Origin: Flabesymbios commensalis
Lineage: Eukaryota > Annelida > Polychaeta > Terebellida > Flabelligeridae
Assembly: GCA_964017125.1 (NCBI GenBank)
Contig: OZ024905.1
Coordinates: 37,892,084-37,956,083, forward strand
Reading direction: 5' to 3'
Length of the DNA stretch: 64,000 bases
Shown here: positions 45,531-59,372 of the stretch, in pieces
Numbering within the stretch: position 1 is the stretch's first letter
Layout of the letters: each line of letters begins with the position of its first letter
Notes under the pieces: model-generated
Databases searched by the model: none
Told to the model about the DNA's origin: nothing
Seen by the model: only the letters and a program-made list of their open reading frames with translations
Program-made: the position numbers and the translations under genes

Positions 45531-47668
45531 CCGTCCGTTCAGTTCTGTTCTGTTCTGTTCTGTTCTGTTCTGTTCTGTTATGTTCTGTTCTGTTCTGTTC
45601 TGTTCTGTTCTGTTCTTTTCTGTCCTGTCCTGTCCTGTCCTGACCTGTCCTGTCCTGTCCTGTCCTGTCCTGTCCTGTCCTGTCCTGTCCTGTCCTGTCC
45701 TGTCCTGTTCTGTCCCTTCCTGTGCCGTTCTGTTCTGTTCTGTTCTGTTCTGTTCTGTTCTGTTCTGTTCTGTTCTGTCCTGTCCTGTCCTGTCCTGTCC
45801 TGTCCTGTCCTCTGCCGCTCTGTTCTGTTCTGTTCTGTTCTGTTCTGTTCTGTTCTGTTCTGTTCTGTTCTGTTCTGTTCTGTTCTGTTCTGTTCTGTTC
45901 TGTTCTGTTCTGTCCTGTCCTGTCCTGTTCTGTTCTGTTCTGTTCTGTTCTGTTCTGTTCTGTTCTGTTCTGTTCTGTTCTGTTCTGTTCTGTTCTGTTC
46001 TGTTCTGTTCTGTTTTGTCCTGTCCTGTCCTGTCCTGTCCTGTCCTGTCCTGTCCTGTCCTGTTCTGTCCTGTTCTGTCCTGTCCTGTGCCGTTCTGTTC
46101 TATTCTGTTCTGTTCTGTTCTGTTCTGTTTTGTCCTGTCCTGTCCTGTCCTGTCCTGTTCTGTCCTGTCCTGTCCTGTCCTGTCCTGTGCCGCTCTGTTC
46201 TGTTCTGTTCTGTTCTGTTCTGTTCTGTTATGTTCTGTTCTGTTCTGTCCTGTCCTGTCCTGTCCTGTCCTGTCCTGTCCTGTCCTGTCCTGTCCTGTCC
46301 TGTGCCGCTCTGTTCTGCTCTGTTCTGTTCTGTTCTGTTCTGTTCTGTTCTGTTCTGTTCTGTTCTGTTCTGTTCCGTTCTGTTTCGTTCCGTTCCGTTC
46401 CGTTCCGTTCCGTTCCGTTCTGTTCTGTTCTGTTCTGTTCTGTTCTGTTTTGCTCTTTCTGTTTTATTCTGTTCTGTTCTGTTCTGTTCTGTTCTGTTCT
46501 GTTCTATTCTGTTCTGTTCTGTTTTGTCCTGTCCTGTCCTGTCCTGTCCTGTCCTGTCCTGTCCTGTCCTGTCCTGTCCTGTCCTGTCCTGTCCTGTCCT
46601 GTTCTGTTCTTTTCTGTTCTGTTCTGTTCTGTTCTGTTCTGTTCTGTTCTGTTCTGTTCTGTTCTGTTCTGTTCTGTTCTGTTCTGTTCTGTTCTGTTCT
46701 GTTCTGTTCTGTTTGTTCTGGTTGTTTTTGTTTTGCTCTTTATGTTTTATTCTGTTCTGTTCTGCTCTGTTCTGTTCTGTTCTGTTCTGTCCTGTCCTGT
46801 CCTGTCCTGTCCTGTCCTGTCCTGTCCTGTCCTGTCCTGTCCTGTCCTGTCCTGTCCTGTCCTGTCCTGTCCTGTTCTGTTCTGTTCTGTTCTGTTCTGT
46901 TCTGTTTTGTTTTGTCCTGTCCTGTCCTGTCTTGTCCTGTCCTGTCCTGTCCTGTCCTGTCCTGTCCTGTGCCGCTCTGTTCTGTTCTGTTCTGTTCTGT
47001 TCTGTTCTGTTCTGTTCTGTTCTGCTCTGCTCTGCTCTGCTCTGTTCTGTTCTGTTCTGTTCTGTTCTGTTCTGTTCTGTTCTGTTCTGTTCTGTTCTGT
47101 TCTGTTCTGTTCTGTTCTGTTCTGTTCTGTTCTGTTCTGTTCTGTTCTGTTCTGTTCTGTTCTGTTCTGTTCTGTTCTGTTCTGTTCTGTTCTGTTCTGT
47201 TCTGTTCTGTTCTGTTCTGTTCTGTTCTGTTCCGCTCCGCTCCGCTCTGTCCTGTTCTGTTCTGTTCTGTTCTGTTCTGTTCTGTTCTGTTCTGCTCTGT
47301 TCTGTTCTGTTCTGTTCTGTTCTGTTCTGTTCTGTTCTGTTTGTTTTTGTTTTGCTCTTTTCTGTTTTATTCTGTTCTGTTCTGTTCTGTTCTGTTCTGT
47401 TCTGTTCTGTTCTGTTCTGTTCTGTTCTGTTTTGTCCTGTCCTGTCCTGTCCTGTCCTGTCCTGCCCTGTCCTGTCCTGTCCTGTCCTGTGCCGCTTTGT
47501 TCTGTTCTGCATGTTCTGTTTTGTCCTGTCCTGTCTTGTCTTGTCCTGTCCTGTGCTGCTTTGTTCTGTTCTGCATGTTCTGTTCTGTTTTGTTCTGTAC
47601 TGTTCTCTTCTCTTCTGTTTATTCTGTTCTGTCTATTTGTGTTCTGTTCTGTTCTGTTTTTTTTTGCT
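45531..47668. repeat. 2.1-kb pentanucleotide array, alternating TTCTG and TCCTG blocks
   Basis: Blocks of (TTCTG)n and (TCCTG)n alternate. Most TCCTG blocks end at a TGTGCCGCTCTG boundary (for example 46183, 46302, 46970 and 47489). TTTTGCTCTTT.TGTTTTATTC interruptions recur at about 46449, 46730 and 47349. Neither pentamer makes a stop in any frame, so frames of up to 760 codons (FCSVL repeats) on the plus strand and 470 codons (NRTEQ repeats) on the minus strand follow automatically. Confidence 0.98.
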
Positions 47669-49120
47669 CTGGTGGATAGTAGTCCTTCCTGATGGGGCTA
47701 ATGTTGCTGTTTAGTATATTACTTCAGGCAGACAGGTGTGTTTTGAAGCCATTTACTAAGGTAGCTACAACAAACATTTATTCCAGTCCTGTACTGTTCT
47801 GCAGTAAAAAACTAGCAATGTAGTGTGTGTGAATGAGTAAATTATTTACACAAAATAACACTATCTTTTATCATTTTCATTTTTCCGGATTTACGCATTA
47901 CATTGTTGCCGGTGTTGTGCCTTGAAATATAACATCGTTATTATTATACCTTTGTGGCGGAAAGCTTATGTGGGAGTTTGGACTATGTATCCCCGCGCTG
48001 TATGTAGGTAACGGTGTCATTTAGTAGTTCCGATATATGACCAGTAATGTAGGTTTATCGTTATGGTTTTCACTTCCTGTCATATATACTAAATTGAATT
48101 TAAAGTCATTCTCGATGGTTTTGCAAGCTCTCTGTGCGACGCAATGCCAGCACAATTGTCTGATATGCTATGTACACTGAGGCATGATAGTGATGAATAT
48201 AATCACCTCTAGTTCCTTATCTTTGTGAGCTAGAGGACATAGTTGATATGAGATAGTTTGCATCTCGTTTATGTACACGGTTTGATTATCAGTTATCCCA
48301 ATCTACTCTGGGAAAAGTCCCTGGGATTTTTACTGTGTAATCGAAATGTCTTAGAATTAGGTTGCAGAAAAGTGTTGTCGATTTGTTCAACAGTACTAAA
48401 TGTCACTGATGTTTGGCAGTAGAAGCTGCCTTAGGTAAGTATTTTGCTTTTGGAAGGTGAGCTGGTGAACCATGTCTCAAATAGCTTCGCACTCACTCTC
48501 CTCTTCGCGATTCTTGGGAGCAATAAAGACTCAACCATCCCCATAGCTCTCACCCCTCCTTATATCATAAGATATTATATAATAATATTTCACTACTTGA
48601 CATCACTAATACCTGGCCAGAATTCATAGGCAGGCAGAATATAAGCGGACGTGCACTGGAGGAAGCCAGCTTGCCTGTGATGCTTCCTCATTTGATAGTT
48701 CTCCAGTGAGCATGGTGAGTGACCTTTGATTTACTGATTTTTTTATGTATGTGAAGAGGCGCGACAAGTGAATGGATTTGACTATTGACGCTCACATGTG
48801 GAATCAATTACCAATAACCACACTAAAATGAACGACAAATCAAATGATGATGTATTAGCGCAATCACACAATATGCTTTGAACGTCGCCAGACATTAATA
48901 TAAGAATGAGTAAAAACGTTCTACGCTGGTAGGTAGAGCTTAACAGGATTATCCTCTGGAATGGAGTAGTTCCCCTTGTGGATAGATCTACGCGAATAAT
49001 GCATTGGTGTAGCATATCGACTAGAATTATAATTATACAACAATAACTGTTTCATGTGTTTTACCCACAACAATGCAGCATTATATTTATGTTGTGTCTT
49101 GTTAAATAATATAAAAAATG
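47669..49120. other. No recognised features
   Basis: AT-rich unique sequence. At 48713-48721, GAGCATGGTGAGTG places an ATG directly against a consensus donor. See the findings. Confidence 0.4.
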
Positions 49121-49490
49121 CGCATCGAGGAGAAGAATAAGAAGACGATGAAGAGGAGAAGGAAACAAAGGAAGATAAGTTGAGGAAAAGGAAATATAAA
49201 AGCAAGATGTTTGATAAGGAAGATGAGGAGGCAGCAGAGGATAAGGATAATCAGTAAAAAGGACAACTGAGGTAGAAAAAAAGAAGGATCAGAAAAAAAA
49301 GACAAAAAGGCCGAGAGGACGAGGAGGTGGAGGGAACGAGGAAGAGGAAGCGGGCAGGAAGATGAATATTGGCAGCACTAGGCAGAGGATCACATAAAAC
49401 ATCAGCATCAGCAATAGTAGCAGTATCAGCAGTAGCTGCAACAACATCATCCTCAGCAGAAGCAGCAGCAACCGCATCAGCAACAGCTAG
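49121..49490. repeat. Purine-rich (GAGGAAGA) tract passing into CAGCA repeats
   Basis: The plus strand is almost free of pyrimidines in long stretches (AGGAGAAGAATAAGAAGACG, GAGGAGAAGGAAACAAAGG). From about 49400 it becomes CATCAGCAATAGTAGCAG. The minus-strand leucine- and serine-rich frames are by-products. Confidence 0.8.
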
Positions 49491-49853
49491 GATTCACATT
49501 ACCAGTGGTGAATGGTTTTAGCTAATTTCTCAGTCAATTCTCCACCAATTGTCATGAAATTTTACAAGCACTATTTTCAAGTGATGTGTTGACTACCCTG
49601 ATAATGTTATTGAAAAATATTTTATAGTTTAAAAGTTAAGCTATTTAACATGTACTAAAGAAACATGTACTAAAGAAATAAAAATGTAGCCCTCTATCAA
49701 CTCATTAACTTCGTCTCAGACATTTTTAGGGTAGTCGCCACATGAATGGAAAATAGTTTGTGCAAAATTTCAGAAAAATTGGTTTACAATAATGACTGAG
49801 GAATCCGCGAAATTCACTCACCGTGGTTAATGAATTTAATGTGAATTTAACTA

Positions 49854-50525
<672 letters not shown>

Positions 50526-50537
50526 TTACGCCTAGTA

Positions 50538-50722
<185 letters not shown>

Positions 50723-51376
50723 TGAATGAATATTGTTTTACGTCGCTTTCTGCACAATTATGGCAATATCGCGACAGAAGGAAACCTGAAGTCTGGACTA
50801 TGTCTTATAAACTATTCTTATTGAATGACTTCAAGTATTCTATATCCCACCACTTCACGCTCTTGGCATTTGAGCAGTTTGAAGCAATGTAGGCCTATAT
50901 GCACAACCTCGATGACAAACATCTTGCCCGGCCGAGATTTTAACCCGGTACCTCAGAGTATAGTATTTAGTAGTATTAGTAGTAGCAGCAGTTTTAGCAG
51001 TAATAATAGTGGTAGCAGCAGCGGCCACAGTAGTTAGCCTAGCTGTAGATGATGATGCTCCACACGTTAATGGCAGGAGGGCTATTTTATGATCAATCCC
51101 AGGAGAAATACGCCTACACTGGGATACATCCCTTTGATTCACCATCTGATAAATATACAATGAAACCAGTACAATAAAACAGACAATGTATAAAAGACAC
51201 CATTTGTGCTCCCTTCAAGGTCATGGTGCCAGCAGGACTAATCTCCATGTCATTAGTTAACATCAACTGGAATTACGTGGCTTTCTGAAGCTTTGCAGCA
51301 GCTGTACTGTCCTGGCTTGAGCGATGACGGAACATCAGACACTATAGTAGCTTTTTTCAAAGATTCAAAGCGACAA

Positions 51377-51575
51377 TTTAAAGCGATTCTGTCAGGCCAA
51401 AAATCAATATTTTGATTTTGGCTCCTTAATATGTCCATAATTATTATGTGAGCATGTCCATAGACTAGAATTGTGTAAAACTTTAAAAAATTGAATTACT
51501 GTCGCAAGTGTACCGAAAGCCCCGCTTATCAGGTATTCCTGTATTTCTTATTTTGCAAACACATTCAAATATAAG
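51377..51575. mobile_element. Truncated MITE with AGCGACACAATCAGG-like end
   Basis: TTTAAAGCGATTCTGTCAGG, then GGCTCCTTAATATGTCCAT and AAAGCCCCGCTTATCAGG, match the middle of 11856-12212 in reverse. The far end is missing. Confidence 0.7.
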
Positions 51576-51588
51576 TCAGTTCATGTAG

Positions 51589-51651
51589 CCAATGCTGTTT
51601 CAATGTTGGGCCACCGTCTTCGACGCTGGCCCAACATTGAAACAGCATTGG
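51589..51651. repeat. 63-bp near-perfect palindrome, MITE core
   Basis: CCAATGCTGTTTCAATGTTG plus GGCCA pairs exactly with TGGCCCAACATTGAAACAGC plus ATTGG. A further CGTC/GACG pair closes a TTC loop, with one C-C mismatch. The core resembles the CCCAG.AAACAC MITE family, but the usual ends are absent. Confidence 0.92.
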
Positions 51652-51954
51652 TACACAATCCAAGTGAACATGAAACGGTGACCTGATGGTGTGCGATCCG
51701 CTCAGCCCCGCCAGAGAAAGTGTATGTTTGTAATTTTATTTTTGACAATAACTTATTATTTGTGGACAAAATGTGTAGACATTTTAGAAAATAACTCTTA
51801 GAAGCATATCATTTAGCTACATTGCTAAACTAAAACTTTACTGTGCCTTTCATGTAACCCCGGACTATTCTGAGATTACGACCAACGACAGCGCAAAATG
51901 TATGTACAAATACCCTTAGTACCACCTTGCAGTACTCTGCATGCTTAACTGTGA

Positions 51955-52341
51955 TCACTGCGCGTAAGCTACGTATCGTAAGCACAAAATATCGGTGTGC
52001 GCATAATATAATAAAACAAATCTGCGCATACTAAAGAAAAAAAGAAATGAACATTGGACAATACTACTAATAACGTATTTGTTTAATATATACAATCTGT
52101 ATGTAATAATTTCTCTATTATGTCTTAATAATGAATAATGACATAAATAATGACATAAATCGCTATGCGGCACAAAACAGATAGAACTTGGTAGCGTTTG
52201 CCTCTCTTTACACACAGGATATATCGTTGCTGCTATTTCAGTTACATGTGAGCGGATCTTCTTCACAGTGTTTGTGTCGCGGCTGCACACGTTATCGTAA
52301 GCCGAATGTGCCTTACGCAAACGTGCTTGTGAAGGAATCAT
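51955..52341 (-). other. Longest non-repetitive open frame (128 codons), unassigned
   Basis: The N-terminal half (RLRKAHSAYDNVC, KKIRSHVTEIAATIYPVC) has ordinary amino-acid composition. The C-terminal half becomes AT-driven and hydrophobic. No domain, start context or splice site is convincing. It could be a chance frame or a degraded gene segment. Confidence 0.2.
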
Positions 52342-52989
52342 GCATCAAATGAATTCATAGAGTCCTCCCCCCCCCCCCTCAATTAAATATCATACAATTT
52401 TATATAGATATATCATATTATATTCAGCTCTAAAGTAATTATCCTGTCAATATTACTATTCAGTGAACAATGAGCGACCTCTACAGCTCCATTGGTAGGT
52501 TCTGGCTAGAATGTCACCTTTGAAATACATCAGCTTCAGGCGGGTATGACTAATTAATCAGTTAATTTCCTAGACTTGTTGCGCTGGAAAATTTAAGACC
52601 ACTGACACTACTATACATGCACAGTGTACAGTTTATCTTTAAGTGAGAACAAACCTATTTTGATATTTTGCATTAGCTCTACGTTGAACAGCTATTGAGT
52701 TAAAACCTGACGTAGTCGTTTTTTCTTGCAGATATAATATAATTTCATATGATATGCACGTGGTATGCGAATTAGTTTAGTGCCGCTCTGGGAAATTTGC
52801 AAATTGCGATGGGTGGTCCATTTGTATTTCTGGAAAGTAACAGGGGCCATTTACAGGACGTTTGATAACGCTAGTCCCTATTCCTGAATATGTAATATAT
52901 CAAAAGGGTCTTAATCTGTATTTCGTCTCATTTTTATTATTTTGATGAGTGGATTACTGCTGCTCTTTATGAGTTGTTCTTGCTGATTA
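52342..52989. other. No recognised features
   Basis: AT-rich unique sequence after a C run at 52368-52377. Confidence 0.4.
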
Positions 52990-53105
52990 GCCAGTCCCAT
53001 GCCTCCCCATTACCGCCTCTCTGTCGCCTTGTAGCGCCTCTCCATTGATCTGTTATGCTTTTTTGTCACTCTTTAACGCCTCCCGTGATCCTTTGATGTC
53101 TTCTA
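52990..53105 (-). repeat. 21-bp minisatellite, inverted copy
   Basis: GCCTCTCTGTCGCCTTGTAG and CTCTTTAACGCCTCCCGTG are the reverse complement of the 19690-20400 unit. About five units remain. Confidence 0.8.
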
Positions 53106-53119
53106 GTTGTCTGATCGTT

Positions 53120-54250
53120 TCACTTTCATGATGATTACCAGAATTAGATTATCCATTCAAAGTCACACCAAGACATTATATTATATGTGCTCCAATTTAC
53201 AGCATACTTTGTTAAAATTATATTTGACCTTGAAATTGACCATTAGACATAGAGGATCATCCCAAATCACCAAAATAATATCATAAAAATATTTTTCTTG
53301 CTTTATTTGTTAAAAATCATATTTTCGCTTACCTGACCTTGAAATTGACACACTCTCCTTTAATCATCAAAATAGTAGCAGAATTGGATTATTCGTCAAA
53401 ATTACATTAAAAAACGTAGGCCTACCACACTTTGCTATTTATGTTTGTTAAAAATGTTTGTTAAAAATATTATTTTTGACTTTGAAATTGACCTTTCATG
53501 AACTTGAATAGAAATTATCTTTTAATCACTAAAATAATAATATAATTGTATTTTTCAGTCAAAATCCCATAATAAGAGGTATACATTCTCAGGTTTATTT
53601 GATAAAAATTATATTTTATTTTACTTCACCTTGTAATTGACACCTCTTGACCTTGAATATGACCTTGAACAATCAAAATATTATCAGATATGGAATGAAT
53701 GTCCAGTCAAAATTGCAAGAAAAACAGGTATTACTATTATTATTCTTCATTTGTTAAAAATAGTAATTTTGCCTAATTGACCTTGAGGTTTGACTTTTTG
53801 ACCTTGAAGATGACCTTGAGTCATGAAAATAAATGAATTGCCCCCTCAAAAGCACAAGAAACTGAGGTATCACATTTGTTCCTAGCTGCATTTATCGAAA
53901 AATCATATTTGAGATTGAAATATCTGGTGGCCATTTTGATTTTGACCTTTCAAATAACCTGTCGACCTTGAAGATGTCAAGAATCAACAAAATAGTACTA
54001 TAAATGGATTTTTTCGAGTATATTACACATGCTCCTAGCTTTATTTGTTAAAAATTGTATTTTTGCTTATTTGACCTTTAAATTGACTTTTTGACCTTGA
54101 AGATGACCTTGTGTCACAAAAATAATACAAGAAATGGATTGCCCAGTCAAAATCACATGAAAATGAGGTATTACACGTGTTCGTGGCTTTATTTGATTAA
54201 CAATCATATTTGTCTTTGAAATATCTGGCGACTATTTTGTTTTTGCCCTT
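53120..54250. repeat. ~145-bp tandem repeat carrying TGACCTTGA, locus 2
   Basis: GAGGTATTACACGTGTTC, TTTATTTGTTAAAAATCATA, TTTGACCTTGAAATTGACC and GACCTTGAAGATGACCTTG recur at about 140-155 bp (marker words at 53729, 53868, 54021 and 54169). It is the same family and orientation as 20590-21380. Confidence 0.85.
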
Positions 54251-54329
54251 AAAAAAATCCGCCCAAGGGTGTCAAAAGTGGCACCCGGCTGATTCCTTCT
54301 CAGTTCATCCCATAATTATCATCATAATT

Positions 54330-55050
<721 letters not shown>

Positions 55051-55436
55051 TTATTTAATTAATGTGGAGCAAGCGAAATTGAATTTGAAAAATATAAAGT
55101 GACTGTGACTTGTTTTCATTTTCAATTAAAATTATTTGAATCGCTATTCCCACAAACGTTCTTATCATTTAAAGCGTGTATCCGTACTAAACCAATGCGC
55201 ATAAATTCAGATGTGAATTTTAGTTAAGTAATAGGGAAATGGTATAGCGTTTGTTACGATTTGTGAATAAACATTACTCATGGATTTCCACCATTTGTAT
55301 GCCTATGGCGATTAAAATGTTCCATTTACGAAAGTCGAATGTTTTTTATTTGTCGCTAATGTTTCGAAAAATACAGTTTATATAATTTTCAATAGCGGGA
55401 AACGAGAAATAACAATATGTCAATGAATGACATTAA

Positions 55437-55670
55437 ACAGCCAGATAGACAGAGAATTTTTTTTTTGACATTTACAGATGTATTTGTCATGTAATAATGT
55501 ATGTACATATATATACAAAAGGTTAGTTTGGTAAAATCACTTTAAAATATATCACATACATAATTAAATCATGTTAAATGGCATTTCCCTGACAAAACAC
55601 TGAAAATTTTGAAAATGTAAATGATGACGAGTCTACTTAACATAAAATTAAATGGCATTACCAAGATATG
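55437..55670. repeat. Direct duplication, copy 1 (partner at 56255)
   Basis: ACAGATGTATTTGTCATG, ATGTACATATATATACAA, AATCATGTTAAATGGCATT and TTAAATGGCATTACCAAGAT line up with 56255-56515 at moderate identity, about 820 bp apart. Confidence 0.7.
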
Positions 55671-56254
55671 AAGGCAAATGTTCCCCGCACCGAAACCAGA
55701 GATAAATAGCTACTATGCATAATAGACAAATGATATGTAGTAGCAAAAAGTACACTTTGGAAAGCGTAGAAACCTACATATACATACAAATATATATTTA
55801 TGTTAATGGCGTAGGTTATGTGATAAAACATTTGATGAAATTATAAAAAAGAAGCATTGTTTCGTAAATGTACAATCAGCATTATCATTTTAAACTGCTT
55901 ATTCAGTAAATTATTTAAATTGTCTTATTATTTTTTTTTTGTCGTAAATATGATACATGCCCCTAATGCACGTATTCTAAATACGTATTTCAACAATGTG
56001 TACAGGTTGTAGGTAAAATTTATACAGATGTATTTAAAGAATATTATAGGGTAGGCCCTAAAGGTAATTTTTATTTTTATTTCAAAATATTGTTTGGGAT
56101 ATTAAAGTTTATGTAAAAATCGTATCTGAAAAGGCTGAGAAATTTAACTAGAAAAATTATTGTGAATAATTTTTATTTCATCATAGTTTTTATTACAGTA
56201 ATTGCTGTGAGATGAGAGCGGATGGCTTACCTATAATTAGGCGTGGTTAGAGAA

Positions 56255-56515
56255 CCACAGACAGACAGACAGACATTTTTTTGACAGAAAAGAAAAGTCA
56301 TTACAGACTTATTTGTCATAGAAATGAAAGAGATATATGTACATGTATATACAAGATTGTTAATTTGTTAAAATCATATGACAATATGCATGGTATGACA
56401 TACACAACAAAATCATGTTAAGTTGCATTGCCAAAATAAAAACTGGGTACTTTGATAATATAAATGACTACTACTAAAAATGAATTAAAAGGCATTGCCA
56501 AGATAACATAGAGGT
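56255..56515. repeat. Direct duplication, copy 2
   Basis: ACAGACTTATTTGTCATAG, ATGTACATGTATATACAAG, AATCATGTTAAGTTGCATT and AAAAGGCATTGCCAAGATAA match copy 1. A short (ACAG)n run precedes it. Confidence 0.7.
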
Positions 56516-56703
56516 CTATCAGATCTGACTGATCCAACTAAACCTCCCAACGACAGACCAAGGAAAATAGAATCAGGCTAGTTTCCTTGGTCTGATAAAC
56601 AGCTATGATGACATAAATTGACCTACATCTCAGTACTTAGTGTCACATGGTGTGATTTATTGCAAATGTTAGTTTATTGTATCGGGACAAATGTTAGTAA
56701 TCA

Positions 56704-56815
56704 CTCAGCTGTAAACATAAGGCATTTGCATAACACTTGAACAATGTTGAACCAACGTCGAAGACGTTAGGCCGCCGTTGTACGGATGTTATACAAATGT
56801 TTTGTGTTTACTGAG
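56704..56815. mobile_element. Palindromic MITE (CCCAGYAAACAC family)
   Basis: CTCAGCTGTAAACATAAGGC at the left and ATGTTTTGTGTTTACTGAG at the right flank the centre GTTGAACCAACGTCGAAGAC / GTTAGGCCGCCGTTG. Confidence 0.75.
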
Positions 56816-57856
56816 TCAGCAGTATGTGATCCATCTGATGCCAAATCATGTCATAATACGCCTATATCTCATCTAATATTTTCACTTGTTGTCAATCTTG
56901 GATCCACATTTGATATCAAATCAAAACCTGATTCACCCCATATCGGCTGTGACTAAGTGATCGACAAAATGTCAATATGACTATAATCTAGCTAGTGTCA
57001 GATCATGACAATTGTGACACACCTGCCTAATATCATGATTATCCAATGTCAATATGTGTTCAAATAAATGACACATCACGACACTGAAATGGACCAAATG
57101 TTAATGTGTTATCGAGCTAATGTCTGCTTATATCAGTATTATTATTATTATCATGATTATCCAATTGAAGTATGTGCTTATTACACTGCCATAAACTTTA
57201 TTATAATGTGTGATCTACCAAGAACTTTGAACATGTTCAAAACAATCAGCGATACCTTGCTTTCTGCCAGGAGTTTCTCGTGCCTCTTATATCTATAAAG
57301 TTCCCCTCACGTTTATGGTAGATTTTGTCAAAATCTCGTTCATTTTCTCCAATATTTAGGTTCATGTGGACATTTACCTGAGAGTCTGACAGTATGACAA
57401 TGTGACATGTCAGCATATAATTTACCCATTACATGTCAGATAATATTTATCAGACCATGGCCGTTTGTGATATACCTTAAATATGTCAGATAATATCATT
57501 AAATGGTCTACCTAATTTCAGATCCTGACATATTGTTATTTACCTCCTGCCAGGTAATATCACAATGTAATCTATTTACCCAATATCAGATCATATCAGC
57601 GCACGCCCTACCTAATGTCAGAACATGGCAGGTTTTGATTTATTTGAGGTCAGATAATGTCACGATGAGATATAATTAATTTCATTTCGAAACAGTGTTT
57701 CATCTACATCAAGTGATATCACAGGATAATGTGATATACAATGCAATATAGTTATAATGTCCTGTCCTGTTAGATAATGATGACATTGTCTGGATTCCAG
57801 TGAGATCAAGTGCATGGATATATAATATTTAACCTATCTGTACTGGCGCTATCAGA
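56816..57856. other. Degenerate TGTCAGATAATATCA-rich sequence
   Basis: Words such as ATGTCAGATAATAT, CTAATATCAGATCATGACA and CCTAATGTCAGAACATGGCA recur irregularly between 56820 and 57790. They suggest an old, eroded tandem repeat of about 40-60 bp. No clear period can be set by eye. Confidence 0.4.
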
Positions 57857-57968
57857 AGTCCGTCCTTGTAATCTGCCTCATCACCATAATCACCATTTCC
57901 GGATTCATCTACAGCGCCTACGGACACAGCAGAATGGTGCCTATCAATAGAGCTACACATCAAATCAG
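57857..57968 (+). CDS. Candidate exon with a membrane-spanning segment
   Basis: The sequence between CTATCAG|AAG (acceptor, with a branch-like TTTAAC 24 bp upstream) and ATCAG|GTTAAC (donor) is open for 37 codons. It is much richer in GC than its surroundings, with about 70% G or C at third positions. It reads a short basic start (K-S), a hydrophobic helix LVICLITIITISGFIY, then a polar AYGHSRMVPINRATHQI. One helix followed by a polar stem resembles the N-terminus of a single-pass type II membrane protein (many Golgi transferases have this layout), but no catalytic domain is visible. The minus strand is also open, but with lower third-position GC. Confidence 0.45.
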
Positions 57969-58399
57969 GTTAACTGTTATTGGTTGATTTAGCAGTGATT
58001 GATCTGATCAGAGATCTAATGCCACAGAGGTGATCACAAGGCCTACACCAAAGCGGTTGCAAATTCGTTGATTGCTTATACTTTTATAAGAAATGGCCCA
58101 TTTGCTGTTAGTCATCTCAAGTCGATAAGACTTCACACACGAGAACGAGCTAAACATTTAGATTCTCAAATTGGTTGTTGTAAAGCTGACCCCCCCCCCC
58201 CCCTCGCCTGAAGGGACAAAATATGGGGCCTATATCTAGTAGGGTCTTAGTTGAGCCCTAAATATTGTCGTTCAACTTAAAAATAGCAGCTCACAAGTTG
58301 TATTTTCAAATTTCGCGCGGCAATAGTAAATATACTAAATGCTTGAAGTCGTTGCTGCAAATACTGGTCTTGCTTCCCTTGCAGTATAGTATAGAGCCC
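57969..58399. other. No recognised features
   Basis: Unique sequence with a C run at 58190-58203. Confidence 0.4.
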
Positions 58400-58633
58400 G
58401 AGGAGCTGTGAAAAAGGTCGAGGCCGAAACCTTTTTCACAGCTAAGAGTGGAGATTTAAAACACATCCGACCATAATGAGGAACCTTCATAATCAACAGC
58501 TCGGTCACACCTGACTGATTATACCACCATAGGCCTACCATGATAATGGGTTTGTACTTGATCAACAATAATTCTCCATTTCGGGCTTAGAATGTTGTGG
58601 TCGGACAAAGAAAGTAGTGTAGTGGTGTGTTTT
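58400..58633. mobile_element. Hairpin-ended dispersed repeat, copy 2 (inverse of 30844)
   Basis: The stem-loop GAGCTGTGAAAAAGG / CCTTTTTCACAGCTAAGAG lies around TCGAGGCCGAAA. CCGACCATAATGAGGA, AATCAACAGCTCGGTCACAC and GACAAAGAAAGTAGTGTAG then match 30844-31105 in reverse complement. Confidence 0.75.
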
Positions 58634-59372
58634 AATTATAGATAATTTGATATCTGGTCAGGATACGGTCACAACCCCAGTTGCTGAAACATGAGCAGAC
58701 TGAACTTTATCACAGCTGAGACAGAAGTAAGATTTCAACTAGTGTCCATGTGAGGTCTCACAAAATAGGTGGAGATTCAACGTATACTGCCGTGCAAAGC
58801 CAGAAAGCTGTAACTGCTTACTGCCTTTTGCCTTTGCGGAGAAATAGCATTATTATGGAGTCGTATCAAAATTGACCATTTTTCTGTCATTTATTCACAA
58901 TCGTTGCCCTCATATAATATAGACATATAGCGATGAGATTCTATATAACCTCCTATATTATCACAAACATACTCTCACATTCACCCACAGCAGTAGTACA
59001 ATATTAAGTTAACTTTAAATGTGAACTCCACTACGTAATATGTCGCAAAATTAAAACATTAAAATGATGCCAATACAACATTCGCATGAACTTGCTAATT
59101 AGTTTACTAAAGTAAAATGCATTCACCAATATGCACCCTTGCTGAATATTATATTTATTATATTATATATTTCTTTTATTAAATGACGACCAAAACATAA
59201 TTAATCTACAGAAAACTCCCCAGTTTTTTGTTCAGATTACTTGTGTGTGCTCTGAACAATGTCTATAGGCCTATGTATGATGAAGGCAGTATATCGTTTG
59301 TGTCAGACTTAACTGTATGCTTTATATACCATCCCGTCTGCCAATATTGACTGACAAACACAATAAAATAGC

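Noticed and set aside
45432-47714. 760-codon plus-strand frame and 470-codon minus-strand frame (FCSVL and NRTEQ peptide repeats)
   Set aside because: TTCTG and TCCTG units contain no stop in any frame on either strand, so long frames are automatic. There is no unique flanking coding sequence.
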